Shown one piece after another: positions 1-10,123 of a stretch of DNA of 64,000 nt (position 1 is the first letter of the stretch; each line of letters starts with the position of its first letter). Origin of the DNA: Rhodanobacter sp. ANJX3 (GTDB lineage: Bacteria > Pseudomonadota > Gammaproteobacteria > Xanthomonadales > Rhodanobacteraceae); the NCBI RefSeq assembly GCF_014200755.1, contig NZ_JACHCM010000005.1, forward strand, positions 310,001-374,000. The letters run 5' to 3'. The notes under the pieces are model-generated. The model was not told the origin of the DNA and searched no databases. It saw nothing but the letters and a program-made list of their open reading frames with translations. Position numbers and translations under genes: made by a program.

Positions 1-135
1 TAAATCCGGAACTGCCCCGCAGCGGTAAAGCGGAAACGAACGCCTCCACATGCACTGGTCGTCCACGGCTGGGAAGCGGGGGCAAGTAGGCGGATCGCAA
101 GATCCATGTCCGCAAGTCCGAAGACCTGCCGACAC
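1..135 (+). promoter_or_regulatory. Cobalamin (AdoCbl) riboswitch, 5' end outside the window
   Basis: The conserved core is readable: a CTGCCCCGCAGCGGTAA segment near 12-28, then CACTGG around 55, GGGAAG at 71-76, and the B12 box AGTCCGAAGACCTGCC near 115-130. These match the conserved blocks of the cobalamin riboswitch in order and spacing. The 5' P1 strand lies before base 1. It precedes nrdA on the same strand, so bound coenzyme B12 would be expected to lower expression of this B12-independent reductase. That direction is inferred from other B12 riboswitches. Confidence 0.9.
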
Positions 136-158
136 ATCGGGGCGAACATGCCCCGGTG
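135..158 (+). other. Hairpin directly after the B12 box (candidate expression platform)
   Basis: A 9-bp stem (135-143 with 150-158, one G-T wobble) and a 6-nt loop lie just downstream of the B12 box. There is no U-tract directly after it. The 131-300 leader also holds a second short stem near 197-214. The leader is long for a simple mRNA, and the hairpin could switch either transcription or ribosome access. The mechanism cannot be decided from sequence alone. Confidence 0.45.
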
Positions 159-300
159 CGTAGTGACGGCTTCCGTGGGGAGGTGCGTCGATGGGAGAAC
201 GCCGCGTGGCGTTCGTTCCGCGACCGCCCAAGGAATGTGTTGCTGCAGGCCCTGCGCGCGGGAGCGGGTGTTTGATTTTTTCATGCCCGGAGTCACCGCC

Positions 301-2865
301 ATGCAACCCCTCGAAAACGCTGTCAGCGAGCGCACCGTCGCTCGCGTCGATGCTTTTAACGTTCCCGTCGGCGAGACGCCGGTCATCGAGTCGACCGTGG
401 TCGAACATGCCAGCACGGCGCCGACTGCCGGCGTCGGCGTCGGCGCCGCAGGCTCGGACGAAACGTTCGCGCTGACGCCGCCGCACAACCCGGGCCAGAT
501 GCGCGTGACCAAGCGCAACGGCGGCCAGGAGATCGTCGACGTCAACAAGATCGTGCGCGCGGTGACCCGCAGCGCCGAAGGCCTGCACGGCGTCGATCCG
601 CTGCGTGTGGCGCTGAAGACCATCGGCGGCCTGTACGACGGCGCCACCACGCAGGAACTCGACCAGCTGTCGATCCGCACCGCCGCCGCGCTGACCGCCG
701 AGGAGCCCGAATATGGCCAGCTCGCCGCGCGGCTGCTGGGTGCGTATATCGACAAGGAAGTGAGCGGCCAGGAGATCCAGAGCTTTTCGCAGTCGATCGT
801 ACGCGGTGCGGAACTGGGCATCCTCAATGAGCGATTGCGCGACTTTGTGGCGCTGAACGCACGCAAGCTCAACGATGCGATCAATCCGCTGGCCACGCGC
901 CGCTTCGAGTATTTCGGCCTGCGCACGGTGTACGACCGCTACCTGCTGCGCCATCCACAGAAGCGCTTGGTGATCGAGACACCGCAGCATTTCTTCATGC
1001 GCATCGCCTGCGCGCTGGGCGGCAACGAGATCGGCGAGACGCTCGAGCTTTATCGCCTGCTCTCCTCGCTGGAATATATCGCCAGCTCGCCCACGCTGTT
1101 CAACGCCGGCACCAACCACGAGCAGCTCAGCTCGTGCTACCTGCTCGACTCGCCGGTCGATTCGCTGGAGTCGATCTACGACAAATATGCCGACGTGGCC
1201 AAGCTCAGCAAGTTCGCCGGCGGCATCGGCCTGGCCTACACCCGCGTGCGTTCGCGCGGGTCGCTGATCAAGGGCACCAACGGCCATTCCAACGGCCTGC
1301 TGCCGTGGCTGAAAACCCTTGATGCTTCGGTCGCCGCGGTGAATCAGGGCGGCAAGCGCAAGGGCGCGGCTTGCGTGTACCTGGAATCGTGGCACGCCGA
1401 CATCGAGGATTTCCTCGAGCTGCGCGACAACACCGGCGACGATGCGCGCCGCGCGCACAATCTCAACATCGCCAACTGGATTCCCGACGAATTCATGCGC
1501 CGGGTCGAGTCAGACGGCGATTGGTCGCTGTTCGATCCCAAGGTCGTGTCGCATCTGGTCGACAGTTGGGGGGCGGTATTCGAACAGCACTACGCGAAGG
1601 CCGAAGCCGAAGGTCTGGCCGTCAAAACGGTCAAGGCGCGTGAGCTTTACGCGCGCATGATGCGCACCCTGGCGCAGACCGGCAACGGCTGGATGACCTT
1701 CAAGGACCGCTGCAACGCCACCAGCAATCAGACGGCCAAAGCGGACAACGTGATCCACCTGTCCAACCTGTGCACCGAAATTCTGGAAGTCAGCTCGGCG
1801 ACCGAGACGGCTGTGTGCAATCTGGGCTCGGTGAACCTGGCGCGGCACGTGGTGCACGCGGCCGACGGTAGCCCTACCTTCGATTTCGAACAGCTCGCCT
1901 CCACCGTGCGCACGGCCGTGCGCCAGCTCGATCGCGTGATCGATCTGAACTTCTATCCGATCGACACCGCGCGCACCGCCAACATCAAGTGGCGTCCGGT
2001 CGGGCTCGGTGTGATGGGTCTGCAGGACGTGTTCTTCAAGCTGCGCCTGCCGTTCGATTCCCCCGAGGCGCTGGCACTGTCCACGCGCATCGCCGAGGAG
2101 ATCTATTTCCACGCGCTGTCGATGTCGAACGAGGTGGCAGCGCAGGTCGGCGCGCACCCCGGCTTTGCCGAGAGCCGCGCCGCCAGCGGCGAGCTGCAGT
2201 TCGACTACTGGCCGCAGGCGCAGACCCACGACAGCGCGCGCTGGGACGCGCTGCGCGAGCGCATCAAGCAGCACGGGCTGCGCAACTCGCTGCTGATCGC
2301 GATTGCGCCGACCGCGACGATCGCCTCGATCGCCGGCTGCTACGAGTGCATCGAGCCGCAGGTCAGCAACCTGTTCAAGCGCGAGACGCTGTCGGGCGAT
2401 TTCCTGCAGGTGAACCGTTACCTGGCCGACGAGCTGAAGGCGCTGGGATTGTGGACGCCGGAAGTACGCGACGCGATCAAGCTGGCCGAAGGTTCGATCC
2501 AGAACATCGCCGCGATCCCCGAACGCCTGCGTGCGATCTATCGCACCGTATGGGAGCTGCCGCAGAAGGCGCTGATCGAACTGGCCGCTGCGCGCGGCGC
2601 CTTCATCGACCAGAGCCAGTCGCTCAACCTGTTCATGGAAAACCCCAACATCGGCCAGCTCAGCTCGATGTACATGTACGCCTGGAAGGCCGGCATCAAG
2701 ACCACCTACTACCTGCGCTCGCGACCGGCGACCAAGATCACCAAGACCACGGTCACCGCCAGCCGGACCAGCGCGCCCGAGCCGGTCATCGACGATCAGG
2801 CGCAGGCCAACGCCGCGGTGTTCTGCTCGCTGGAAAATCCCGAGTACTGCGAAGCCTGCCAGTAA
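301..2865 (+). CDS. nrdA: Ribonucleoside-diphosphate reductase, class Ia, large subunit
   Basis: Reduces ribonucleoside diphosphates to deoxyribonucleotides in the cytoplasm, together with NrdB. With the start at 301 the protein is 854 aa. An ATP-cone begins near residue 67 (MRVTKRNGG). The candidate redox cysteines are C279 and C506, and the thiyl-radical cysteine is C491 in NLCTE. The tail ends CEACQ, the mobile cysteine pair re-reduced by thioredoxin or glutaredoxin. The frame is open from 106, but that region is the riboswitch. GGAG at 289-292 is well spaced for ATG 301, while ATG 283 lacks a good site. nrdB follows after 78 nt. Confidence 0.95.
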   Translation: MQPLENAVSERTVARVDAFNVPVGETPVIESTVVEHASTAPTAGVGVGAAGSDETFALTPPHNPGQMRVTKRNGGQEIVDVNKIVRAVTRSAEGLHGVDPLRVALKTIGGLYDGATTQELDQLSIRTAAALTAEEPEYGQLAARLLGAYIDKEVSGQEIQSFSQSIVRGAELGILNERLRDFVALNARKLNDAINPLATRRFEYFGLRTVYDRYLLRHPQKRLVIETPQHFFMRIACALGGNEIGETLELYRLLSSLEYIASSPTLFNAGTNHEQLSSCYLLDSPVDSLESIYDKYADVAKLSKFAGGIGLAYTRVRSRGSLIKGTNGHSNGLLPWLKTLDASVAAVNQGGKRKGAACVYLESWHADIEDFLELRDNTGDDARRAHNLNIANWIPDEFMRRVESDGDWSLFDPKVVSHLVDSWGAVFEQHYAKAEAEGLAVKTVKARELYARMMRTLAQTGNGWMTFKDRCNATSNQTAKADNVIHLSNLCTEILEVSSATETAVCNLGSVNLARHVVHAADGSPTFDFEQLASTVRTAVRQLDRVIDLNFYPIDTARTANIKWRPVGLGVMGLQDVFFKLRLPFDSPEALALSTRIAEEIYFHALSMSNEVAAQVGAHPGFAESRAASGELQFDYWPQAQTHDSARWDALRERIKQHGLRNSLLIAIAPTATIASIAGCYECIEPQVSNLFKRETLSGDFLQVNRYLADELKALGLWTPEVRDAIKLAEGSIQNIAAIPERLRAIYRTVWELPQKALIELAAARGAFIDQSQSLNLFMENPNIGQLSSMYMYAWKAGIKTTYYLRSRPATKITKTTVTASRTSAPEPVIDDQAQANAAVFCSLENPEYCEACQ

Positions 2866-2943
2866 GCGCGAGCGCGATCCGGCGTCACCACGCCGGATCG
2901 TCGCGACGCCGCGTCAACCATCGTTATTCAGAGGAAGCCATCC

Positions 2944-3969
2944 ATGTCAGCCCAGCCCCTCCGCAACGCGCAGATTCTCGACCCCGGTTTTGAACTGACG
3001 CTGCGGCCGATGCGCTACCCCGCGTTTTACGAGATGTATCGCAACGCGATCAAGAACACCTGGACGGTGGAGGAAGTGGATTTCTCCATGGACACCTCCG
3101 ACCTGCGCACGAAGATGTCGCCGGCCGACCGTCACCTGATCCAGCGGCTGGTGGCTTTTTTCGCCACCGGCGACACCATCGTGTCGAACAATCTGGTGCT
3201 CAATCTCTACCAGCACATCAATGCGCCCGAGGCGCGCATGTATCTGTCGCGCCAGCTGTATGAGGAGTCGCTGCACGTGCAGTTCTACCTCACCCTGCTC
3301 GACACCTATATCCCCGATCCGGCCGAACGCAACGCGGCGTTCGCGGCGATCGAGACGATCCCGTCGATCCGCCAGAAGGGCGAATTCTGCTTCAAGTGGA
3401 TTGACTCGATCCAGCATCTGCAGCGGCTGGAAACGCGCGAGCATCGGCGCCAGTTTCTGCTCAACATGATCTGCTTTGCCGCCTGCATCGAAGGCCTGTT
3501 CTTCTATGCCGCCTTCGCCTACGTGTATTACCTGCGCTCGCGCGGCCTGCTGCACGGGCTGGCGGCTGGCACCAACTGGGTGTTCCGCGACGAGAGCGGC
3601 CACATGGCGTTTGCGTTCGACGTGGTGCGAACGGTGCGCGACGAGGAGCCGGAGCTGTTCGACGACGCGATGCGTGCCCAGGTCGAGGAGATGATGGAAG
3701 ACGCCATCGCCTGCGAAACGCAGTTCGCCGATGACGTGCTTTCCGGCGGCGTGGTCGGCCTGTCGGCGAAAGACATGCGCCAGTACCTCGAATACTGTGC
3801 CGATCAGCGCTTCGCCCAGCTCGACATGCCGAAGAAATACGGCGCCAAGAACCCGTTCGACTTCATGGACCTGCAGGACGTGCAGGAAGTGACCAACTTC
3901 TTCGAGCGCCGCGTCTCGGCCTATCAGGTCGGCGTGCAGGGCGAAGTGGCGTTCGATATGGCGTTCTGA
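2944..3969 (+). CDS. nrdB: Ribonucleoside-diphosphate reductase, class Ia, small (radical) subunit
   Basis: Carries the di-iron centre and stable tyrosyl radical used by NrdA. The product is 341 aa. The iron ligands and radical site are visible: D77, then E108-S-L-H111 followed by Y115 (the ExxHxxxY pattern), and a second ExxH in RDESGHMAF. The start ATG has GAGG at 2931-2934. It is co-transcribed with nrdA and therefore lies under the same cobalamin riboswitch. A strong terminator closes the unit about 70 nt after the stop. Confidence 0.95.
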   Translation: MSAQPLRNAQILDPGFELTLRPMRYPAFYEMYRNAIKNTWTVEEVDFSMDTSDLRTKMSPADRHLIQRLVAFFATGDTIVSNNLVLNLYQHINAPEARMYLSRQLYEESLHVQFYLTLLDTYIPDPAERNAAFAAIETIPSIRQKGEFCFKWIDSIQHLQRLETREHRRQFLLNMICFAACIEGLFFYAAFAYVYYLRSRGLLHGLAAGTNWVFRDESGHMAFAFDVVRTVRDEEPELFDDAMRAQVEEMMEDAIACETQFADDVLSGGVVGLSAKDMRQYLEYCADQRFAQLDMPKKYGAKNPFDFMDLQDVQEVTNFFERRVSAYQVGVQGEVAFDMAF

Positions 3970-4036
3970 TGCCCCACGCTGCGGGCGGCACGACGTGGTG
4001 TCGAACGGCAGTCCGCACGATTCATAGATCGAAAGA

Positions 4037-4070
4037 AAAACCGCCACCTCGCAGGAAGTGGCGGTTTTTT
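4037..4070 (+). terminator. Rho-independent terminator after nrdAB
   Basis: The stem AAAACCGCCAC / GTGGCGGTTTT with a 10-nt loop is followed by a run of six T. It lies about 70 nt after the nrdB stop. Because the stem is flanked by an A-run and a T-run, it could act on both strands. Confidence 0.9.
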
Positions 4071-4252
4071 CGTGAAACTGTCATCCAAAGCACGTAATAT
4101 TCTGCGGCGACCTGCTTCTTGCCTGAATCAGGCCGGGGTTTCGGTCAACAAAGGGAAAGTCATCCAAGGTCAGTTCTCCCGAGTATTCCTCGGGACGGGC
4201 GTCTGTGCGAGCGGCGTTTCCCATCTCGCCCGCGTATTCAGAAGGATTGACG

Positions 4253-7200
4253 ATGACACCCGCCATTCGCAGGAACCTGCTTTCATTCGCCATCGCCACG
4301 CTGCTCGCGGCGGCGCCCGTGGCCGCTCAGAACATCACCACGTCCGGCGTCAGCGGACGCGTGCTCGACGCCAAGGGGCAGCCGGTGGCCGGCGCCACGG
4401 TCGACATCGTGCATCAGCCCTCGGGCACGACCAAGCAGGTGACCACCGACGCCGAAGGCCGCTACACCGCGCAGGGGTTACGCGTGGGCGGCCCGTTCGA
4501 GATCAAGGCCAGCAAGGGCGGCATGGCCACGGTGGAAAAAAACGACGTCTATCTGCAGCTCGGCCAACCGTCGTCGATCAACCTGGGCATGAGCTCGGGC
4601 GCCGAGGCGGCCAGCAACCTGTCGGCCGTGACGGTGAGCGCGTCGACGCTGGCGCAGACCTTCTCCTCGGAGAACAAGGGCCTGTCGACCACGATCTCGC
4701 AGCGCCAGCTGCAGGCCACGCCGCAGGGCAACCGATCGATCGACGACGTGGCGCGACTCGACCCGCGTGTGACCGTGACCGACCAGGGCACCGGCTCGAT
4801 ATCCGCCGCCGGCCAGAACAACCGCTACAACAACATCGCCGTGGACGGCGTGACCCAGGGCGATCCGTTCGGCCTCAACGCCAACGGCCTGCCCTATCAG
4901 AAGTCGCCGATCTCGCCGGAGACGATCGCCGAGTACAACATCTCCACCGCGAATTTCGACGTGATCTCCGACACCGTCGGTGCCGATATCAACGCGGTCA
5001 CCAAGAGCGGCACCAACCAGTTTCACGGCTCGATCTACGACGCCTACCGCAACGCCAACAAACTGGTCGGCAACGCCGGCTGGCTGCCGAAGAACAACGC
5101 CAACTACGGCTACAACGGCTACGACAAGGACTCGACCTACGGCTTCACCCTCGGCGGTCCGATCGTCAAGGACAAGCTGTTCTTTTTCGTCTCGGCCGAG
5201 CATGAAAAAACCACCGGCATCGGCGCCGACTCCGCCAACGGGCTGGACGAATCGCTCGGCAACGGCGCGTCGACCAGCAACAAGGTTTCGCCCGGAGACC
5301 TGCAGAAAATCATCGGCGTGGCCAAGCAGCTCGGCCTGACGCCTGGCACCTTCGGCGGCAGCACCGGTCTGGCGTATGACGACAAGCGTTATCTGGGCAA
5401 GATCGACTGGAACATCAGCAACAACCACCGCGCCAGTTTCACCTACCAGAAAACCGACGAGCAGCTGCCCGCGGTGGGCGGCAACAGCGCCAACAGCGTG
5501 GGCCTGACCAGCTACACCTATACCAAGGCGATCAGCACCGAAAACTACGTGGCCCACGTATTCGACGACTGGACCGACAGCTTCTCCACCGAAGCGAAAA
5601 TCGGCTACCAGAAGTTCGTGCAGGACACGACCGCGCCGTTCCAGCAGCCGTCGGTCAACGTCAACCTGCAGGCCGACGGCAAAGGCCCATCGGTGAACCT
5701 GGGCGAGGAGCAGTTTCGTCACTACAACCACATCGATACCAAGAAGCTCTCGTTCTTCCTGGCCGGCACGTATTACGTCGGCGACCATGCCATCAAAGCC
5801 GGCGTCGACGCGTCGCGCACCAAGATCAACAATCTGTTTGGCCAGTCCGAATTCGGCGTGTACAACTTCTGGGGCATCGACAATTTCCAGGCCGGCAACT
5901 ACAACAAGTACGTGCTCTACCACCCGGCGCCCGGCTATGCACTGGACGATATCGCCGGCAAGTGGACCTACAGCCAGTACACGCCGTTTCTGCAGGACAC
6001 CTGGCAGGTCACACCGCAGCTTTCGCTGCAGTACGGCGTGCGCGTGGATATTCCCAACTCCAGCGGCCGGCCCGATTACAACGCCTCGTTTGAAAAGGCG
6101 TTCGGCTATCCGAACGACTACACGGTCGGTTCCAGCAATCGCGTGGTCGAGCCGCGCCTGTCGTTCAACTACACCTTCGAGAGCGATTACAAAACCCAGC
6201 TGCGCGGCGGCGCCGGTCTGTTTCAGACGCAGCCGCCCACGGTGTGGCTGACCAACCCGTACCAGAACAACGGCGTCACCCTGCGGTCGTACACCACGTT
6301 CAATCCCGCTCTCGCGCCGTTCAGCCCGAACCCGTTCGGCCAGAACATTCCGGCCGGCGGCGGCGCCGGTTCGATCGATACCGTGGCGAAGAACTTCAGC
6401 CTGCCGACCGTGTGGAAGATGAGCCTGGCGCTGGATCGCGAGCTGCCGTGGTGGGGGCTGGTCGCCTCGGCCGAGTACGAGCACATCAAAGTGCGCGACG
6501 GCATCCTGTACCAGGCCATCAACTTCGGCGCGCCCACCGGCGTGCTGCCGGACGGGCGCCAGCAGTTCTGGAAAACGCCAGGCGAGGCGCCGACCACGGC
6601 CGATGCGCTGGCCAACCAGAACCGCGCCTTCAGCACCGCGTCGACCCTGCTGACCAACACGCACAAGGGCAAGTCCGACAGCCTTACGCTGGCGTTGAGC
6701 AAGCCGTTTTCCGACAGCGTGTTCGGCAACCTGGCAGTCACCTTCAATCACGCCACCGACGCCGACCCGGGTACCGACACGATTGCCTACAGCGGCTACC
6801 AGCGCGTGGCGCGCCTGAATCCCAACGACAATGAAAGCGCCACCTCCAACTACAACGTGGCCAAGAGCCTGAAGGCGTCGCTGACCTGGCAGCACAACTT
6901 CTTCGACAACTACCGGACCCAGGTCTCGATGTTCTACAGCGGCCGCACCGGCAATCCATACACCTGGATTTTCGCCAACGATGCCAACGGCGACAGCATT
7001 GCCGGATGGGACCCGGTCTATATTCCGAACCTCAACGATCCCAAGGTGGCTTACGCGGCCGGCACCAAGGCGCAGACGATCCAGCAGTTTCAGGATTTTC
7101 TCGCCAGCGACAAGTACCTGAAGGATCACCGCGGCCAGATCGCCAACCGCAACGGCGCGCATTCGCCGTGGGTCAGCCAGCTGGACATGAGCTTCTCGCA

Positions 7201-7498
7201 GGAAGTGCCGGGCCTGTTCCCGGGCAACAAGGGCGAGATCCGTTTGGACGTCTATAACTTCCTCAACCTGATCGACAAGAACTGGGGCCTGGTGAAGTAC
7301 ACCGGCACCTATCCCACCCGCACTCTCGCCAGCTACGGCGGCGTGAATGCCGCCGGTCAGTACGTGTATACGCTGCCCGTCGACAAGAACGGCAACTACC
7401 AGCCGCAGCAGCTGAACTACTACGACGGCGGCTTCTACGATCCCAGCCGCGTGGTGTCCCGCTGGTCGGCGATGGTGACCTTGCGCTATACGTTCTAA
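4253..7498 (+). CDS. TonB-dependent receptor, Oar-like, with N-terminal carboxypeptidase-regulatory domain
   Basis: Outer-membrane beta-barrel of 1081 aa. A signal peptide (about residues 1-24, ending APVAAQ) is followed by a carboxypeptidase-regulatory-like Ig fold (GVSGRVLDAKGQPVAGATV), a plug domain, and a long barrel ending SAMVTLRYTF with the usual C-terminal Phe. GAAGGA at 4241-4246 fixes ATG 4253. The substrate is unknown; Oar-type receptors of Xanthomonadales are often linked to peptide or glycan uptake. It stands alone between two terminators and converges on a secreted-type peptidase, which fits peptide use but does not prove it. A small hairpin (4178-4194) lies in its leader. Confidence 0.85.
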   Translation: MTPAIRRNLLSFAIATLLAAAPVAAQNITTSGVSGRVLDAKGQPVAGATVDIVHQPSGTTKQVTTDAEGRYTAQGLRVGGPFEIKASKGGMATVEKNDVYLQLGQPSSINLGMSSGAEAASNLSAVTVSASTLAQTFSSENKGLSTTISQRQLQATPQGNRSIDDVARLDPRVTVTDQGTGSISAAGQNNRYNNIAVDGVTQGDPFGLNANGLPYQKSPISPETIAEYNISTANFDVISDTVGADINAVTKSGTNQFHGSIYDAYRNANKLVGNAGWLPKNNANYGYNGYDKDSTYGFTLGGPIVKDKLFFFVSAEHEKTTGIGADSANGLDESLGNGASTSNKVSPGDLQKIIGVAKQLGLTPGTFGGSTGLAYDDKRYLGKIDWNISNNHRASFTYQKTDEQLPAVGGNSANSVGLTSYTYTKAISTENYVAHVFDDWTDSFSTEAKIGYQKFVQDTTAPFQQPSVNVNLQADGKGPSVNLGEEQFRHYNHIDTKKLSFFLAGTYYVGDHAIKAGVDASRTKINNLFGQSEFGVYNFWGIDNFQAGNYNKYVLYHPAPGYALDDIAGKWTYSQYTPFLQDTWQVTPQLSLQYGVRVDIPNSSGRPDYNASFEKAFGYPNDYTVGSSNRVVEPRLSFNYTFESDYKTQLRGGAGLFQTQPPTVWLTNPYQNNGVTLRSYTTFNPALAPFSPNPFGQNIPAGGGAGSIDTVAKNFSLPTVWKMSLALDRELPWWGLVASAEYEHIKVRDGILYQAINFGAPTGVLPDGRQQFWKTPGEAPTTADALANQNRAFSTASTLLTNTHKGKSDSLTLALSKPFSDSVFGNLAVTFNHATDADPGTDTIAYSGYQRVARLNPNDNESATSNYNVAKSLKASLTWQHNFFDNYRTQVSMFYSGRTGNPYTWIFANDANGDSIAGWDPVYIPNLNDPKVAYAAGTKAQTIQQFQDFLASDKYLKDHRGQIANRNGAHSPWVSQLDMSFSQEVPGLFPGNKGEIRLDVYNFLNLIDKNWGLVKYTGTYPTRTLASYGGVNAAGQYVYTLPVDKNGNYQPQQLNYYDGGFYDPSRVVSRWSAMVTLRYTF

Positions 7499-7525
7499 GC
7501 CATGTCCGCACTGGATTGATGGAAT

Positions 7526-7554
7526 AAAAAACGGCGCTTTCGGCGCCGTTTTTT
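7526..7554. terminator. Bidirectional terminator between receptor and peptidase genes
   Basis: The stem ACGGCGC / GCGCCGT is flanked by AAAAAA on the left and TTTTTT on the right. It lies between the convergent receptor and DPP-IV-like genes and can serve both. Confidence 0.9.
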
Positions 7555-7595
7555 ATTTGCCGGACTCGCGCGTTATAGCGCCCCTTATCGTTGGG

Positions 7596-9929
7596 TCACG
7601 GCATCGGCGTCGGTTTCAGCGCGAACTCTTTCGGCGGCGTATTGCCGGCGAGGTTGGTCACGAAATAGTCCCAGCGCCGGCGCGTGGCGTATGCCGTCGC
7701 CGCACCGTAGCCGTGACGCACGTTGGGGATCATCAGCATGTCGAAATCCTTGTTGGCCTTGATCAGCGCATCGACCACCAGCAGGCTCTCGTAAGGCGGC
7801 ACGTTGTCGTCCAGCGTGCCATGCACCAGCATCAGATGACCCTTGAGGTTGGCCGCAAGGTTCTGATTGGCCTGGTCGTCGTAATTGCTCTTGCCGTCCG
7901 CACCGACGATCTGCTCGCCCTGGTATTTCTCGGCCCAGTCGTCCTCGTAGTTGCGGTTGTCGTGGTTGCCGCTCTCGGACCAGCCGACTTTGAAGAAATC
8001 CGGATAGCGGAACATCGCATCGGTAGACGCGTTGCCGCCGCCGGAGTGGCCCCAGATGCCCACGCGGTCCAAGTCGATCCATGGATAGCGCTTGCCCAGG
8101 TCCCTCAGGCCTGCAACCTGATCGGGCAGCGTATTGTCGCCCATGTTGGCGAACCAGGTGTCGTGAAAAGACTTCGAACGCCACGGTGTACCCATGCCGT
8201 CGATGGCCACCACGATAAAGCCCAGTTCGGCCAGCGACTGGTTATCGCCGTGACTGGGTAAGAAACTGCGCGTATCGACCGAACCGGTCTGCGGACCGGG
8301 GTAGATGTAATCGATGACAGGGTACTTCTTCGACGGATCGAAGTGCGATGGCTTGAACATGATGCCGTACAGATCCGTCTTGCCATCGCGCGCCTTGACG
8401 ACGATCGGCACCGGCGGCACCCAGCCGGCAGCCTTCAGACGCGAGATATCCGCCTTGGCGACGCTGGCGACAGTGTGACCGTCCTCGGCGCTGCGCAGTA
8501 CGGTCACCGGCGGCTCCGTAGGTGTGGACCAGGCATCCACGAACAGCTTGTGGTCCGGCGAGAGATCGACCGTGTGGTCGGCCGCTTCCGGGGTCAGCAG
8601 AGTCGGCTGGCCGCCGTCGAGGCTGACCTTCCAGAACTGCTGGTAATACGGATCGACGCCCGTCGTGCGGCCCACGCCACGGAACCACACGGTGCGCGTG
8701 GCCGGGTCGACCTTGAGCATCTCGGTGACATTGCCCTCGCCCGTGGTGATGGCGTGCTTGAGCTTGCCGGTGTCGAGGTCGTACAGGTACAGCTGACCCC
8801 AGTCGCTGCGCTCGGAGAACCACACCGCTTCGTGTGTGGCCGGCAGGTATGCCCAGTTGGCCGTGCCCAGGCCGCTCTCGTAGTAGGTCTTGGCGGTTTC
8901 TTCGAACACGGTGCGTACCTTGCCGGTGGCCGCATCGGCGATGCGGAACCACTCGTGCTGGTGGTAGCGCGAGGTGGACACGAAAGCCAGGGTCTTGCTG
9001 TCCGGCGCCCATTTCACATCGTCCCAGCCGCCGTCCGGGCCACAGCTGACATCGTCGCACAGGGTGGAGCGGTGCTGGTCCGGCGGCAGTTGCAAACGCA
9101 CGGTTTTATGGTTGGGCACGTCGATGACGACGCGCTCGATCATGGTGACGTTCTTGTCGCCGGCCAGCGGATACTTCCACGACAGCAGCGTCGGATGGCC
9201 CACGTTGGTAGTCACCAGATACATGTCGCCGGTCTTGCGCTGATCCTGCTGAAAGGTCGCGATCTTCGTCGAGTCGGGCGACCATTCCAGAATGGCGTTG
9301 TCGGTGTGCTTCCAGCCGGCGTTGTCGGTGGCGTAGCCGAAGTTCTCCACGCCGTCGGTGGTGAGCTGGGTTTCCTTGCCGCTGGCAGCGTCACGCAGCC
9401 ACAGGTTCCAATGGCGGATGAACGCCTCGGATTTCTTGTCCGGCGACAGCACGCCCGGCTCGCTGCCGGTGTTCTTGCCGGGTTCCACCGCGGCGCAGGC
9501 GCCGCTGTTTTTCACATCGCACAGATAGTGCTTGTCCTTGATGGCAATATCCAGACGACCGTCCGGCGCCACGCTGTATGCGCTGATCGGCAGCTTCTTG
9601 TCGTCGACCGGCTTGCCCGTGACCTTGGCCAGCGCGGCGGCCAGCTTCAACTGATCGAACAGCGGCGTGACCGTGCCGGTGGCCGCATCCATCTGCACAA
9701 AATGATCGCCCGCGCTGTCGTGGTCGCGATACCAGAAGTGGCCATCGTCCAGCCAGCTGACTTTCCGCACCGAGTGATCGACCAGCGGCGTCGTGTTGTA
9801 TCTCATGAAGCGCTCGGCTTGTGCATAGTCGTTGGCGGTCAGCGTGCGGCTCTCGGCCACCACCCCTGACGACGCCAGGATCACCATCACTGCGCCAGCT
9901 CGGCACGACGTGCGGACTATCGAATGCAT
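7596..9929 (-). CDS. Dipeptidyl peptidase IV-type serine peptidase (family S9B)
   Basis: A 777-aa exported peptidase expected to release X-Pro dipeptides. A hydrophobic signal covers residues 1-27 (ending VVAES). A DPP-IV beta-propeller fills the first two thirds and an alpha/beta hydrolase the last third. The catalytic triad is S629 in GHSGG, the first Asp of LDDNVP (about D707) and H739 in NVRHGYG. The ATG at 9929 has GGAGG five bases upstream, so the 18 codons before it in the open frame are probably not translated. It faces the TonB receptor across a shared terminator. Confidence 0.93.
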   Translation of the reverse strand: MHSIVRTSCRAGAVMVILASSGVVAESRTLTANDYAQAERFMRYNTTPLVDHSVRKVSWLDDGHFWYRDHDSAGDHFVQMDAATGTVTPLFDQLKLAAALAKVTGKPVDDKKLPISAYSVAPDGRLDIAIKDKHYLCDVKNSGACAAVEPGKNTGSEPGVLSPDKKSEAFIRHWNLWLRDAASGKETQLTTDGVENFGYATDNAGWKHTDNAILEWSPDSTKIATFQQDQRKTGDMYLVTTNVGHPTLLSWKYPLAGDKNVTMIERVVIDVPNHKTVRLQLPPDQHRSTLCDDVSCGPDGGWDDVKWAPDSKTLAFVSTSRYHQHEWFRIADAATGKVRTVFEETAKTYYESGLGTANWAYLPATHEAVWFSERSDWGQLYLYDLDTGKLKHAITTGEGNVTEMLKVDPATRTVWFRGVGRTTGVDPYYQQFWKVSLDGGQPTLLTPEAADHTVDLSPDHKLFVDAWSTPTEPPVTVLRSAEDGHTVASVAKADISRLKAAGWVPPVPIVVKARDGKTDLYGIMFKPSHFDPSKKYPVIDYIYPGPQTGSVDTRSFLPSHGDNQSLAELGFIVVAIDGMGTPWRSKSFHDTWFANMGDNTLPDQVAGLRDLGKRYPWIDLDRVGIWGHSGGGNASTDAMFRYPDFFKVGWSESGNHDNRNYEDDWAEKYQGEQIVGADGKSNYDDQANQNLAANLKGHLMLVHGTLDDNVPPYESLLVVDALIKANKDFDMLMIPNVRHGYGAATAYATRRRWDYFVTNLAGNTPPKEFALKPTPMP

Positions 9930-10123
9930 GCAACCTCCGGATGAAAACAGGACAGGCGGCGAACGGTCGGCGATCGCCGCCACTCAATCGTCCGATGCTA
10001 GCGCGTAAGCCGGCCGACTACCCCTGCCATAGGTCCATGCCGGCGCACATTTGTGCAGTCGCAACAAACTACAATGCGAGACACCGTCGAACCACGTCCG
10101 GTCCACTCAATCAGCAGAATGCC

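Noticed and set aside
106-300. N-terminal extension of nrdA from ATG 106
   Set aside because: It would begin inside the cobalamin riboswitch, and ATG 301 has the proper ribosome site.
4178-4194. Small hairpin CCCGAG-TATTC-CTCGGG before the TonB receptor
   Set aside because: Only 6 bp without a T-run or a riboswitch core; not enough to call a regulatory element.
4478-7162. 894-codon open frame on the minus strand
   Set aside because: Shadow of the TonB-dependent receptor; low-complexity Val/Gly/Ala product with no motifs.
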